Assembly (NCBI GenBank): GCA_029916745.1
Contig: JARXWK010000004.1
Location: forward strand, 1-64,000
Direction: 5' to 3'
Source of the DNA: Dysgonomonadaceae bacterium PH5-43
Lineage (GTDB): Bacteria; Bacteroidota; Bacteroidia; Bacteroidales; Azobacteroidaceae
Length of the DNA stretch: 64,000 nt
Of the stretch, positions 24,245 to 35,200 are shown piece by piece. The notes below the pieces were generated by a model. The model searched no databases and was not told the DNA's origin. It saw nothing but the letters and a program-made list of their open reading frames with translations. The translations under genes and the position numbers were made by a program. The stretch's first letter is position 1. Every line of letters starts with the position of its first letter.

Positions 24245-25804
24245 TTATTTAGCGAAAGCAACAGCTCTCGTTTCTCTGATAACAGTAATCTTAACTTGTC
24301 CAGGATAAGTCATTTCATCTTGAATTTTCTTAGCTATTTCATTCGACAAGCTTTCAGTTTCAATGTCGGTGATTTTTTCTGCACCTACTATTACTCTCAA
24401 CTCTCTACCAGCCTGAATAGCATAAGTTTTTACTACTCCAGGATAAGAAAGAGCCAATTGTTCCAAATCGTTAAGACGTTTAATATAAGCCTCTACAATT
24501 TCGCGGCGAGCTCCAGGTCTTGCTCCTGAAATAGCATCACACACTTGAACTATTGGAGCCAACAAACTTGTCATTTCCGACTCATCGTGGTGAGCAGCTA
24601 TCGCATTTACAACATCTGGTTTTTCTTTATATTTTTCAGCAAGCTTAGCACCCAATAAAGCGTGTGGCAATTCTGGCTCATCATCAGGCACCTTACCAAT
24701 ATCGTGTAGAAGCCCAGCTCTTTTAGCCTTTTTAGGATTTAATCCAAGTTCAGATGCCATTACTGCACACAAGTTCGCTGTTTCTCGCGAGTGTTGAAGT
24801 AAGTTTTGCCCGTAAGAGGAACGATATTTCATACGACCAATCATACGAATAAGTTCGGGGTGCAAGCCATGTACTCCCAAATCGATAGTTGTGCGCTTAC
24901 CCGTTTCTATAATTTCTTCCTCTACTTGTTTGCGAACTTTATTTACAACTTCTTCAATTCTTGCAGGGTGAATACGTCCGTCTTGTACTAATTGATGCAA
25001 TGCCAATCGAGCCACTTCTCTTCTTACTGGGTCAAATCCCGAAAGTATAATAGCCTCAGGAGTATCATCAACAATAATTTCTATTCCTGTTGCAGCTTCC
25101 AAAGCACGAATATTACGTCCTTCCCTACCAATAATTCTACCTTTTATTTCATCAGAATCAATATGGAATACTGTTATTGCATTCTCGATAGCTGTTTCAG
25201 TAGCCACTCTCTGAATACTCTGAACAACTATTTTCTTAGCCTCTTTGTTAGCTGTCATTTTCGCCTCTTCCATCATTTCATTGATATAAGCGGCAGCAGC
25301 GGTCTGAGCCTCATCTTTCAGAGTCTGAGCCAAACGTTCCTTAGCTTCTTCCGCCGACAATCCTGATATAGTTTCCAACCTTTCTATCTCTTCCTTGTGA
25401 ATTTTCTCCAAGTCTTGTTTTTTCTTTTCAACAATCCCCAACTGAGCTTCTAGGTTTTCTTTAACCACATCTAATTCCGTTTTCTTTTTGTTTAGTTCGT
25501 CTTGTTTTTGATTAACAAGCATTTCTCTATGTTTCAACTTAGATTCTTGCGATTGTAATCTAGACTCTTGCGATTGCAACTTAGAATTTCGAGAATTAAC
25601 CTGTTTCTCCAATTCAGCTTTCATTGAGATAAATTTCTCTTTTACTTCTAAAAGCTTATCTTTTTTAATAGATTCCGCTTCTCTTTCCGCATCTTCTATT
25701 ATTTTCTTACCCTTAGCATTAGTTATGGAATTACTCACAACCCACGCTATACCACCTCCTACTACGAGAGAGGCTATTGCCGTTATTATTGTTGTTATTG
25801 TCAT
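24245..25804 (-). CDS. rny: Ribonuclease Y
   Basis: A 519-residue membrane-anchored endoribonuclease that starts decay of many mRNAs. An N-terminal membrane helix (about 5-25) is followed by a long coiled coil (about 30-190), a KH domain ([19 protein letters not shown], about 220) and an HD domain ([12 protein letters not shown], about 365). It has its own promoter in the 114-bp gap after zapA, with a transcript that probably continues into hisH. Confidence 0.97.
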   Translation of the reverse strand: MTITTIITAIASLVVGGGIAWVVSNSITNAKGKKIIEDAEREAESIKKDKLLEVKEKFISMKAELEKQVNSRNSKLQSQESRLQSQESKLKHREMLVNQKQDELNKKKTELDVVKENLEAQLGIVEKKKQDLEKIHKEEIERLETISGLSAEEAKERLAQTLKDEAQTAAAAYINEMMEEAKMTANKEAKKIVVQSIQRVATETAIENAITVFHIDSDEIKGRIIGREGRNIRALEAATGIEIIVDDTPEAIILSGFDPVRREVARLALHQLVQDGRIHPARIEEVVNKVRKQVEEEIIETGKRTTIDLGVHGLHPELIRMIGRMKYRSSYGQNLLQHSRETANLCAVMASELGLNPKKAKRAGLLHDIGKVPDDEPELPHALLGAKLAEKYKEKPDVVNAIAAHHDESEMTSLLAPIVQVCDAISGARPGARREIVEAYIKRLNDLEQLALSYPGVVKTYAIQAGRELRVIVGAEKITDIETESLSNEIAKKIQDEMTYPGQVKITVIRETRAVAFAK

Positions 25805-25872
25805 ATAATTAAATTATTTAATATTATTACACCTAAATTTATAAATAAAAAAGCACCAAAAGCATCTTTAAG

Positions 25873-25902
25873 CAAACTTAAAAAAGCAATTAGTGCAACA
25901 AA
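25873..25902 (-). promoter_or_regulatory. Promoter of rny and downstream his genes
   Basis: On the minus strand TTTG (25899-25902), an 18-bp spacer and TAAGTTTG (25873-25880) match the local consensus. The leader would be about 60 nt. Confidence 0.7.
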
Positions 25903-25918
25903 ATAAAAACACAATCTT

Positions 25919-26221
25919 TTATTTCTTAAAAGAATTGAGGTATTCTTCTAATTCCCCATTTAACATTTCTAATCTATTAAACAAAGGAGATATATCTTCT
26001 TTTCGTTCTTTTTTCAATACCTCTAAAGAGAATTGAAAACCTGCCAACACCAAAGAATCTTTCAACGTAAACTCCTCATTTGCGTAATGAGTACTATATT
26101 TCAATATTCTCTCGTTAAAACTGGCAGCCGCCTTTCTTAACACCTCCTCTTCTGAACGCCTACAGACATAAGGAAAGTATTTGTCGGCAAGTTTTAATTG
26201 TATTTTAAATTTCTCGTCCAT
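25919..26221 (-). CDS. zapA: ZapA-like cell-division protein
   Basis: A 100-residue protein of the ZapA family, which bundles FtsZ at the division ring. It has the typical opening (IQLKLADKYFPYVC), the RSEEEVLRKAA segment and a C-terminal helix for tetramer formation. It lies 17 bp after the coiled-coil gene, the common Bacteroidota pair. Confidence 0.87.
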   Translation of the reverse strand: MDEKFKIQLKLADKYFPYVCRRSEEEVLRKAAASFNERILKYSTHYANEEFTLKDSLVLAGFQFSLEVLKKERKEDISPLFNRLEMLNGELEEYLNSFKK

Positions 26222-26238
26222 ACATCTCTTACTAATTA

Positions 26239-26532
26239 TTAATCATTTAATAAAGCGATGCATTTATCGACTTCTTTCACTAATTTAGATATTCTGCTTT
26301 TAGCTCCCTTAAAATCGTCTTGTTTAACCGATATTATTCTTGCCGTTTTCAGATTATCATACTTTACTTTCAAAGTTCTATTTTCTTCATTCACCATTTC
26401 ATATCTTTGACTCAAAGCCTCGAATTGAAACTTCAATTCTTCATTCTCTTTCTTCAGGTCATCACATAAAAACATTAATTGACGAACCCGAGCTTCAAAG
26501 ATTGACAACATTCTGCTTTGATCTTCTGTCAT
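26239..26532 (-). CDS. Short coiled-coil protein, ZapB-like
   Basis: A 97-residue protein almost wholly coiled coil (LKKENEELKFQFEALSQRYE). Similar genes precede zapA in many Bacteroidota and are presumed division-ring partners. ZapB-like is a description of shape and context rather than proven homology. Confidence 0.72.
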   Translation of the reverse strand: MTEDQSRMLSIFEARVRQLMFLCDDLKKENEELKFQFEALSQRYEMVNEENRTLKVKYDNLKTARIISVKQDDFKGAKSRISKLVKEVDKCIALLND

Positions 26533-26551
26533 ATAAAGGCGAATTACTGCA

Positions 26552-26582
26552 CAAAAGTAAAAATAAGTTGCGAGGTCTCAAA
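26552..26582 (-). promoter_or_regulatory. Promoter of the zapB-like/zapA genes
   Basis: TTTG (26579-26582), a 19-bp spacer and TACTTTTG (26552-26559) on the minus strand fit the Bacteroidota promoter fully. The leader is about 15 nt. Confidence 0.8.
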
Positions 26583-26617
26583 GCAAATAAGCAATAATTA
26601 TTTCGTTTAAACAACGA

Positions 26618-26653
26618 AAGGTCGCCAAAATCACTTCGCCGACCTTCCTTTTT
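26618..26653. terminator. Hairpin, possible terminator of the 26828 gene
   Basis: AAGGTCG (26618-26624) pairs with CGACCTT (26640-26646). The T-run is on the plus-strand side (CCTTTTTG), where no gene ends. For the minus-strand gene ending at 26828 the U-tract is poor, so the direction is unresolved. Confidence 0.45.
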
Positions 26654-26750
26654 GAATTACTAACCCTTAACTATAACTAATGAAATAACACTCTTTGACT
26701 ATAAAACATCTTGTTTGCAAAAAAGTTTTACAAATTGCAATATTTTTTTG

Positions 26751-26793
26751 AACTAAGAACTAAGAGTGAAGAACTAAGAGTTAGCGCAAAGCG
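26751..26793 (+). repeat. Dispersed intergenic repeat, copy 2
   Basis: AACTAAGAACTAAGAGTG, AAGAACTAAGAGTT and AGCGCAAAGCG in a row. This is the longest clean copy; see 11906-11933 and 35673-35717. Confidence 0.75.
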
Positions 26794-26827
26794 ACAATAT
26801 AAAAAGCTACAAGCCTTACTCTGTTCG

Positions 26828-27181
26828 TCAACAACGCATTGCCCTAACTTTTATCTTTTTTAGAACATATACCATACTTAAGACAGACAACACCACTAAT
26901 CCCGAACCAACAGGCACCGACCCTTCTTTTGAATCATTAGAACCTAAGGCTGTGTTTGAAGCATAGTTGCAGCTCGAACACAAACCTCCGAAACTTGCAA
27001 CACCACACATCGGACAAGAAAGTGCTCCATTCCCTCTTTCGGTGAAACTTGAGGTAACTTTATCAATCCTTGATTCAAATATATTATTAGGATAAGATTT
27101 ATATGTATTTTTTGTTTCACTAAACCCTTCTGATGTATTTACAAACAACATCAGAAACACGATAAATATCATTCTTTTCAT
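26828..27181 (-). CDS. Small secreted protein with CxxC pairs and VPVG-TM-basic tail
   Basis: 117 residues. It has a signal peptide (MKRMIFIVFLMLFVNTSEGF), a central ribbon-like cluster (CPMCGVASFGGLCSSC), then VPVG, a hydrophobic helix (about 90-108) and KKIKVR. The tail looks like a C-terminal sorting or anchoring signal similar in plan to PEP-CTERM or PID-CTERM tails. It lies 5 bp after the 1067-residue surface protein gene, and the same pairing recurs at 31850-35505. Function is unknown. Confidence 0.75.
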   Translation of the reverse strand: MKRMIFIVFLMLFVNTSEGFSETKNTYKSYPNNIFESRIDKVTSSFTERGNGALSCPMCGVASFGGLCSSCNYASNTALGSNDSKEGSVPVGSGLVVLSVLSMVYVLKKIKVRAMRC

Positions 27182-27186
27182 AGCTT

Positions 27187-30100
27187 TTATTTTATTATAG
27201 TTTTATATGTCTTGATTGCATTTTCTGTTGTAACCAGCAATACACAAATTGTATTTTGTTCTAAATTATGCTCTAACTCTACTTCGTTCTCATTTATATT
27301 GTTTACACTACTCAAACATCTGCCGTCGACAGAAAATAGTTCTATTTTATTTATAGCTCCCAAGTTTATCGATTTAAGTCTAATCTTTCCTTGTTCCACA
27401 AACAGCAATACCTCTCCACTGTTTTGCGACTGTAGGTTTGTTAAATCTCTTATTATATAAAATCTATTTCTTAATTCTCCCTCTGTATTAAAGAACGAAT
27501 ATTCAATCTTATCATTTTCAACAAAAGGTATCTTAACATCGTTTTCTGCATCATAAAAAGAATATTTATTTTTATCTTTAAGTATATCCAAATTATCTAT
27601 CGTTAAAACATTAGAAGCTCCTTTATCTGATATTACCCCGATTTCTATAGGTTCTGCAATCTCTTCGTTATAATTCACATCAAAAAACACATCTTTAGAT
27701 ACCGTAAACACATAACTATTTTTAACCGAATAGTTATTAAACATTATCTTTGAGCTACGTAAAGATGTTGTTTCTAATTCATTATCCATAGCCAATAATG
27801 CTTCCGATAGAGTATTATTCTCATTTTCCAATTTGATAGACAGAAGATTAAACATATCGTTTTCGTTCTTATCCAAATACTGGTCAGACAACTTACTCAT
27901 ACTTTTATCTATTACCAACGGTTGATTAGAGTGGCTATCTTTGATTGTTACTATAAAAGATTGCATCTGTTTTATTGATTGCAAACCAAAAGATAAGTCA
28001 GTTGATGTAAATCCTTCTATCACCCCATCATTATCTTCATCTATCCCAAGCACAGTTATATACTCATTACTATTGTTCATAATTTTAAACCGTGGATAAA
28101 TAATTTCTTTATTACGAAGATAAAAAGCATTGAAGTCTAATCCGCTCATAAAAGGATTACCTACCACAAAAAGCATTTCTTCACTATCTTCGGGAACGCT
28201 TATTTCAATCAAGTCTTCCCCTTCGGGAACTAAACACTCTCCGTCGACTATTGTCTCATAAACAAAACGATGAGAAAACATTTTTCCATTATCGGGGATA
28301 TACTCTGTTTTACCTAATGGTGTTTTTGTCATATCATCATAAAGTTCAAACGATGTATTATCATTTGGAAATCTATACACAACTTCGTCTTTGAAAGTTT
28401 TAGACGATTCATCGGCTCCCACATCTGTTATATTTGTATAGAACAATCGCCCTACACGCAAATTAAAACCCTGAGCTGGATTTAACTCCACAACAGTATT
28501 ACTAAACGATTTACTCCAACCCAAATTATAATAACCGATATGCGAACTCTCTATATTATACTTTTGAAGTTCGGTTAAAGGATTTAGTTTGTCGAAAAGA
28601 AAATCGCCCGAATACATATTTTTAAGAGGAGGACTAATGTTATACCATTTCATCGTTTCTACTTTCTTCTCTATCTCCACATTATTGTAGTTTAAGTAAA
28701 AAGAATTTGCCAACTCCGCTCCGTTTTCAAACTTTATAGAAGAGCACGAGTTTGGCACATAATTATAATCATACTCGACCAAAGGGCTCTTACCCTGCTC
28801 TACACCTAAAGCATCTAATATAGGATATGACATTTGATTTTCTGTCAACACAACATCTGTTACTTTTAATGGAACAAAGGCTTTACCTCCATTCTTATCT
28901 TTCCAATTATCATCATTATTCCACGAATACAAAGAAATACCATTACTCGGGTTCCAATACACAACGTCTGGAACCACTTTAACATTCACTTTTCTAATCT
29001 TTTGTTCTTCTTCGCAATCTACAACTATAATCAACGAATACTCATTGCCTGAGGTTAGAATTTCGGTATCAGACACTTCAATACCTTTATCTGTTAAATT
29101 TACATCTGATAATAATATAGCATCTACACCTTCTCCGTTTACTGCACTTACAGATACTTCGACATTAAGATCTAAAGTTTCTTTATGGAAATAACAAGGA
29201 ATAAACAAACCGCTGCTTAAGGTTTGCTCTGGCACTCTTACCGTATAAACAAATGCAGGATTATCATTAGGATAATCTACTAACAGATTGCCTTCTTCAT
29301 CATACTCTCCGAGTTCAAACAGTTGGTATTCTCGAGGAATATCATTTACCTTTTCTATATCGAAGCCATCAAAATCGAAATAAGTTTCTTCTTCGGTTTG
29401 TGTAGAATGAATTTCTATAGATGGTTTATCATTAAAATCCTCCAACTCTATATAGAATTCCATCTTTGTCCATTCGTCAACAACATCAACATAAAGTTTT
29501 TTCTTAATATATTTATCAGAACTTTCAGAATCTATGAACTTCATATAGGCAGGAGATTCCCCCAATAGCGAAGAACGTATCTTTACAGTTACTTTATACT
29601 TGCTGATTTCTGCTTTCTTGTGATAAAAAACCGTTTTAACTGCATCGTCTTTAGTAAATCTTAGATAATATGGCGAATCCGAATCCCTATTATACATCAA
29701 AGATGCATTGGTAGTGTTTAATTTCTTATAATTAGTTGGAAAGTACACACTATTAATCTCCTCACTTTCTGTTGAAACCAGATAGTCGGGAGTAAGTATT
29801 GGCTTTCCACTATTTGAATTTGCTTTATAGTTACTTACTAAATCTAAATTATTATTGAACAAAAGATAATCTTTAGATGGCTGTATGTACAAAGAATTAC
29901 CTCCAAGATTATTAATTGCTAAAATAGTGGTATTGGAGTTTCTTTGTAAGATGTAAATATTTGTTTCATTACGATTAATCAAATAAAATATGTTTTCTAC
30001 TTCAAGAGTCGAATATATGTTTGCTTTATACAATCGCCATTTAGCTTTATCATCATAAGTGCACTCTCCTAACGACAGAGTACCTTTCCCTTTATGAATA

Positions 30101-30390
30101 AGATATTTACCTCCTCCATTTAACACGTAATACCAACCAGGATCGTCTTCTACAGGCATTAAATACCACTCAAAGTTGCTATATGTAGCATCGTCGTAAC
30201 TACTCGGCAAAACTCCATCGCCTCTCATACTTGTATCTACATAAAAATAGCTCTTTCCACTGTTGACTTTATTCTCACCATTGGAATTACGGAACTGAAA
30301 ATTATAAGGATTTTTCACTTGTTGCGAAGCAACCGTAACACTCACAAATAAAAAGGCTATGATTAGCCAATTCGTCTTTGTCTTTTTCAT
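27187..30390 (-). CDS. Large secreted surface protein with T9SS-type C-terminal domain
   Basis: 1067 residues. Signal peptide (ending VASQQ), then an N-terminal region of ricin-like character in which short YYxLxNxxxKYL-type units alternate with WRLYKA-type ends. A middle part has beta-sandwich character, and a segment near 480-560 reads WNNDDNW and DVVLTENQMSYPILD, as in surface proteins of this phylum. The last 75 residues (about 993-1067) resemble the type A sorting domain of type IX secretion (IELFSVDGRCL, then KTYKTIIK). The protein should be exported to the cell surface. No enzyme motif is seen; adhesion or glycan binding is a guess. Confidence 0.85.
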   Translation of the reverse strand: MKKTKTNWLIIAFLFVSVTVASQQVKNPYNFQFRNSNGENKVNSGKSYFYVDTSMRGDGVLPSSYDDATYSNFEWYLMPVEDDPGWYYVLNGGGKYLIHKGKGTLSLGECTYDDKAKWRLYKANIYSTLEVENIFYLINRNETNIYILQRNSNTTILAINNLGGNSLYIQPSKDYLLFNNNLDLVSNYKANSNSGKPILTPDYLVSTESEEINSVYFPTNYKKLNTTNASLMYNRDSDSPYYLRFTKDDAVKTVFYHKKAEISKYKVTVKIRSSLLGESPAYMKFIDSESSDKYIKKKLYVDVVDEWTKMEFYIELEDFNDKPSIEIHSTQTEEETYFDFDGFDIEKVNDIPREYQLFELGEYDEEGNLLVDYPNDNPAFVYTVRVPEQTLSSGLFIPCYFHKETLDLNVEVSVSAVNGEGVDAILLSDVNLTDKGIEVSDTEILTSGNEYSLIIVVDCEEEQKIRKVNVKVVPDVVYWNPSNGISLYSWNNDDNWKDKNGGKAFVPLKVTDVVLTENQMSYPILDALGVEQGKSPLVEYDYNYVPNSCSSIKFENGAELANSFYLNYNNVEIEKKVETMKWYNISPPLKNMYSGDFLFDKLNPLTELQKYNIESSHIGYYNLGWSKSFSNTVVELNPAQGFNLRVGRLFYTNITDVGADESSKTFKDEVVYRFPNDNTSFELYDDMTKTPLGKTEYIPDNGKMFSHRFVYETIVDGECLVPEGEDLIEISVPEDSEEMLFVVGNPFMSGLDFNAFYLRNKEIIYPRFKIMNNSNEYITVLGIDEDNDGVIEGFTSTDLSFGLQSIKQMQSFIVTIKDSHSNQPLVIDKSMSKLSDQYLDKNENDMFNLLSIKLENENNTLSEALLAMDNELETTSLRSSKIMFNNYSVKNSYVFTVSKDVFFDVNYNEEIAEPIEIGVISDKGASNVLTIDNLDILKDKNKYSFYDAENDVKIPFVENDKIEYSFFNTEGELRNRFYIIRDLTNLQSQNSGEVLLFVEQGKIRLKSINLGAINKIELFSVDGRCLSSVNNINENEVELEHNLEQNTICVLLVTTENAIKTYKTIIK

Positions 30391-30440
30391 CTATGTTAAA
30401 ATTTTGATTAATACTTGGTTTGTGTCGATGAATGACGGTG

Positions 30441-30472
30441 CAAAGCTAAAATAAGATTTTTAATCTCACAAA
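30441..30472 (-). promoter_or_regulatory. Promoter of the 27187-30390 gene
   Basis: TTTG (30469-30472), a 20-bp spacer and TAGCTTTG (30441-30448) on the minus strand. It is divergent from the queA promoter. Confidence 0.78.
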
Positions 30473-30521
30473 AATTAACTTGTTTTTTCTATAAAAGCAT
30501 CTAAACTTTCTTCGTTTTTAG

Positions 30522-30529
30522 TACTTTTG
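30522..30529 (+). promoter_or_regulatory. -7 box of queA
   Basis: TACTTTTG matches TANNTTTG, 17 bp before the queA start. The -33 element is weak. Confidence 0.6.
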
Positions 30530-30546
30530 GGCTTTATTTTTTAATT

Positions 30547-31758
30547 ATGAATAGCAACACTCTAAATATAAGCATAGAAGATTTTGATTATCATTTACCA
30601 AACGAACGCATAGCTAAGTTCCCAGTAGAACCTCGAGATAGCAGCAAATTATTAGTTCGCAAAGACGATAATATAATCGAAACTTCTTTCAATAAAATAT
30701 CAGAATACATTCCCGACAATTCTCTTTTAATCTTTAATAACACTAAGGTTATACAAGCTCGAATGTTATTCAAAAAAGATACGGGAGCGCAAATAGAAGT
30801 ATTCTGTTTAGAACCTAAGTTTCCTGCCGACTATGCCCAAGCTTTTATTCAAAACGAGGCTTGCTCTTGGGTTTGTCTTATAGGCAATGCTAAGCGCTGG
30901 AAGAGTGGAAAACTGTATAAACAACTACCAAACAACACAACTCTATCAGTAGAGAAAATAGAAAGTTATGGCGAAAACCATCTTGTCCGCTTCGAATGGG
31001 ATAATCCCAATTTAAGCTTTGCCGACATATTAGACTCTTTAGGTGAATTACCAATACCCCCTTATTTAAATAGAAAAACCGAAGATAAAGACAAAGACAC
31101 ATACCAAACTGTATACTCTAAGATAAAAGGTTCGGTAGCCGCACCTACTGCTGGCTTACACTTTACCGAATCGGTCTTCTCCGATTTAAGAAGTAAAAAC
31201 ATAGACTTAGAAGAACTTACACTGCACGTTGGAGCCGGAACATTTAAGCCTGTTAAGACTGATAGTATTGCCGACCACGAAATGCATACCGAATGTATTT
31301 CTGTAAGAAAAGAGACTATTAAAAAGTTGATAAACAACAAGGGAAAACTTATTGCAGTTGGCACTACCTCAGTACGAACATTAGAAAGCTTATATTATAT
31401 AGGTGTATTGTTAGAAAATAACCCTAATGCAAAACCCACCGACTTAGTTGTTTCGCAATGGCTACCATACGATGCAAACAACAACACTTTAAGCACTCAA
31501 AAAGCGTTAGAAAACACCTTATTATATATGGAGTCTAATAATTTAGACACACTAACCTCTCACACCCAAATCCTGATAGCTCCGGGATATTCTTTTAAGA
31601 TAGTTGAAGGTATTATTACCAACTTTCATCAACCCAAAAGCACTTTACTTTTACTTATATCTGCTTTTGTTAATGGAAACTGGATGAGTATCTACGACTA
31701 TGCCTTTAATCACGACTTCAGATTTTTAAGCTACGGAGACAGTTCTTTACTTCTGTAA
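30547..31758 (+). CDS. queA: S-adenosylmethionine:tRNA ribosyltransferase-isomerase
   Basis: Makes epoxyqueuosine in tRNA by transferring the ribosyl part of SAM to the 7-deazaguanine base. 403 residues, longer than the roughly 350 of many homologues but normal for this phylum. Family motifs include DFDYHLPNERIAKFP at the start, RDSSKLLV, AAPTAGLHFT, LTLHVGAGTF and TNFHQPKSTLLLL. It is a single plus-strand gene between two minus-strand surface-protein pairs. Confidence 0.96.
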   Translation: MNSNTLNISIEDFDYHLPNERIAKFPVEPRDSSKLLVRKDDNIIETSFNKISEYIPDNSLLIFNNTKVIQARMLFKKDTGAQIEVFCLEPKFPADYAQAFIQNEACSWVCLIGNAKRWKSGKLYKQLPNNTTLSVEKIESYGENHLVRFEWDNPNLSFADILDSLGELPIPPYLNRKTEDKDKDTYQTVYSKIKGSVAAPTAGLHFTESVFSDLRSKNIDLEELTLHVGAGTFKPVKTDSIADHEMHTECISVRKETIKKLINNKGKLIAVGTTSVRTLESLYYIGVLLENNPNAKPTDLVVSQWLPYDANNNTLSTQKALENTLLYMESNNLDTLTSHTQILIAPGYSFKIVEGIITNFHQPKSTLLLLISAFVNGNWMSIYDYAFNHDFRFLSYGDSSLLL

Positions 31759-31775
31759 CTAAGTTGACAAATAAA

Positions 31776-31808
31776 AATCGGACTGCCAAACGATATGGCA
31801 ATCCGATT
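31776..31808. terminator. Terminator between queA and the convergent small gene
   Basis: AATCGGA (31776-31782) and TCCGATT (31802-31808) extend inward through GCCA/TGGC. On the minus strand the stem is followed by TTTTTATTTG, so it ends the 31850 transcript; it may also stop queA. Confidence 0.8.
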
Positions 31809-31849
31809 CTATATAGTTGAAACATATTAATCTAAGAAAATTCCTCTCC

Positions 31850-32122
31850 TTATTTATATTGTTTTTTTGAGCGTGCTAAAACATAAGCACCGTAAGTTAA
31901 ACCCATACCTAAGATTAATGCCCAAGCCGTGTCACCAACAGGAACTTTAGGGTCTGCCCCCGGAGTTTCATTAGTAGTAATTACTCCTGCTCTTGCATCT
32001 GTCTGTTTATCTTGCCTTGTCCAAGATTGACTATTTTTATCAATTAAGCTTTCAAATCCCTGAGCGAACATAGGAGAAACAAACAACACACTCAATAACA
32101 AAACATATATTTTCTTTTTCAT
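31850..32122 (-). CDS. Small secreted protein with VPVG-TM-basic tail
   Basis: 90 residues from MKKKIYVLLLSVLFVSPMFA, chosen over an earlier in-frame ATG because it opens a signal peptide. A short polar middle is followed by DPKVPVGDTAW, a hydrophobic helix and ARSKKQYK. The tail matches the plan of the 26828 gene: VPVG, helix, basic end. It lies 95 bp downstream of the 1095-residue surface protein. Unlike its counterpart it lacks the cysteine cluster. It may be a substrate of a dedicated sorting enzyme not present in this window. Confidence 0.75.
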   Translation of the reverse strand: MKKKIYVLLLSVLFVSPMFAQGFESLIDKNSQSWTRQDKQTDARAGVITTNETPGADPKVPVGDTAWALILGMGLTYGAYVLARSKKQYK

Positions 32123-32217
32123 ATTCTTAATTCTTTTATTAAACATCATCTCGAGCGAACCTTTCGTACAGAACAGCCTAATAAGTCCGCTCTAAATGAT
32201 AATTGTTTGATTATTAT

Positions 32218-35200
32218 TTATTTATTTATTCTCTTTACAGATTTCTCTTCACCAGATTTATATATTGTTTTTTCAATATACATAGCCTTGTCGTTTACTG
32301 ATGGTTTATTAATTTCTAAACCTTGAAGATTGTAATAGCGAACTTCCTTAATATCACTACGTCCTTCAACAACATTGATAGAAGTTAAATCTTCATCACC
32401 ATCGATAATAGACTTCAATCCAGTTTCACTTTCTGAAGTTACAACAACAAATGATTCAAAAGGAGCAAAAGTTACATTATCTCCAGTTGTAGCTCTTAGG
32501 AAACTGTTAGCTGTAGCATCGTACTTGTAGTAATAAACCTTAGTTGAAGAGCCCTCTTCCACTACATCACCTTGCTTTACTGTCATTGCAACTATTCTTG
32601 GGTTAGCAACCAATGCGTAAGATGTTGTAGCTGTAACCGCCGCTTCACTTGTAAAGAATACGTCTTCTGTTGATTTAAAAGTTATAGTTTCACCATCAAA
32701 AAACCCTGGATATTGAACAATGTAACCTTTATTTACAGCAAACGATCTGTCTTCTGTATAATCAAAAACATCGGTTGTTGCATTATAAGATTTAACCCAG
32801 AAGTCGCCCGAAGGAGTATCTTCACCTGGTTCATAAATCAATTCTGTTTCATCTCCAAACCCACCATTTTTATCACCTAAATAATGAGCTGTAGCTTCAA
32901 ATGGGAATCCTGTAGGATACCAGATTGCTTTATCGACTGTTTTATCGACTGTTATATTCTTAGTAAGCTTAAGCATTGTATTATTAACCTCAACATCACT
33001 TCCCAATGTTAAACTTTCGATAGTTACCACAGGAATAGTTGGGTTTACATAACCCGAAGGAATAATAACATTATCAAAGCTTCTTGGAACTGTGTTATTA
33101 TCCCAGTTAGAGGCTGTATTCCAGTCTGCATCAGCACCTTGCCATGTTAATGTTTCTGATTTTTCAAAAACAAGAGCAGGAACATAATCAACTTTATCTA
33201 AATCAAGAGCTCCTTCTATAGAATAGAAAAAGACATTACCCTTGAATTCATTTAATGAATGACCCGAGATTTGCAATTTTACATTACCTGTTTTATCTAT
33301 AACATAATCAGTAACATCAATCATCAATTGAGTATTTTGACTTAAAGTTCTATCGAAAATAAAAGGTTTTGACACTATTTCTCCTTTAGGAGCCGTTGGC
33401 TGTTCGCCATTAACAGACCAAGTCATATCAACCAATGGCGTGTCTGTCGAAACTGTACGAACCTCAATTGCTGGATTTCCCGATTTGTCTTTTTGCCTAG
33501 ACTTAAACGTCAATTTCAACAAAACTCTATCATAACCTTCAACTGCAATATTATCTGGTATTTCAAATTCTACATAACTGCGACGAGCATAAGAATCCGT
33601 TTCATATTGAACGAACAATATTGCTTCATCCGCAAATTTGTCATTAGGATTTCTCCCACTCACATAGGTATCTATAGTTGCAGGGATAATATTATCGGCA
33701 AGTATAAAAGCTTTAGCTGTAATCACCAAATCATTCCTAACTTCTGACATTGTAACAGAGAAAGAACCATCAGCATTCTCTACAGGACGTGCATAAACTC
33801 CATTAATAAATACAGCACCATAATTATAGCCATTGGCTAGATTATATGTGAATTTATAAGCGTGTAAATAATCAGCTGTTGTTTCTGTTGTAATTACATT
33901 AATACCATTGCCACTTTCAGGAAGAGTAACATCATAAGTAATTACACTATTCGTGAATGTAAGCGTTGTTGCACCTGTTATATTTGTAACAACAAAAGTA
34001 TACTTACCTTCTTTAAGCGTTGCATCTCCAACAATTACACTTTCACCTGCCGTAACCTCAGGAATAGTATAACCTTCATCAAGAGTATATTCTACAGATA
34101 AAACATCACTTGCCGTAAACTTATTTCCTTCCAATTTTGGAGAAGTAATTGTAACACCATTCGCCTGTGCTAAAGAGAATGTAATTTCATTCTGAGGCTC
34201 TACAGCTTCTATAACAATATATGTTTTTTCTGTTATTGTTAAAGATAGAGTATAAACACCATTTTTTAAGTCTCCAAAACTTGAGGGTTCGTTATTAACA
34301 GTCACCACTGGAGTAGTTCCTTTATCTACTGTATAACTTATCGTAAACTTATCATCATAATATATTGATGCTGCATCAGCAGTAGATAATGCAACGCCTG
34401 TTTTCGCATCAACAGCCACATCGAAAGGAGTTCTTTCAAAAGCCCAAGCGAACTTGTTATCAAAATTATCGGAGCTGCTAGACCATTCAGCTAAAGCAGC
34501 AGGAACTTCATTAGTAATAATTGAGGCAGTCCCATATCTTGAATTCCTAAGAACTGCTTGATATGGATTTTCAGAATTATTTGTAGAGTATGTGTGTTTC
34601 AATACCCAGTTTGTACCAGAATCTCCTGTCGTTAATGCACTACCATTAAGTCCGAAAAATTTGCCCGTAGCCTTAGATACAATCTTAATTGTATAAGACT
34701 TCTTACTTGAATCATAACCTGCACTAACGAATCCAAATAGTTGGTTGTCTGAGTCAGCTTTAGCCTCAATAGAAAACACATTATTAGCATCTACGCTAAG
34801 ATATTCAGCTCCATTTGTTATTGTTTTATCTAAAGATTTAATACGAAACCATTCATTAGGCGCGGTAGCTCCTTGGTCTGCGATATTAGGATAGAATTTG
34901 TCAAAAACAGCTTCTTCGGTAAAATGCCAAGCTCTTGGGTTTTTTGTTGTGCCATTGTCGATAATAGCACCTGGGGCACTAGCGTTATTAGATTCTATAA
35001 CAAAGTCGGACCCTTGATTAAGCCCTCCTAAGTAATTTCCACCTTTTCTTTTTATAGTAACCCAAGTACTTGCTGTACCATCGGTGTGAGCTATGGTTTG
35101 TATAAACTGGAATTTATACGAATCGCCATTTGCATCTTTAGGCGCTTCTGTTACCGCAAAACAACGAGAGCTGTTGTGTGTAAGATATTTGCCTTCCTTA

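Noticed and set aside
25805-25918. 6S RNA next to zapA, as in proteobacteria
   Set aside because: The gap is only 114 bp, is promoter-like and AT-rich, and shows no long 6S-like hairpin.
26618-26653. Terminator for a plus-strand gene
   Set aside because: The T-run favours the plus strand, but no plus-strand gene ends upstream, so the strand is left undecided.
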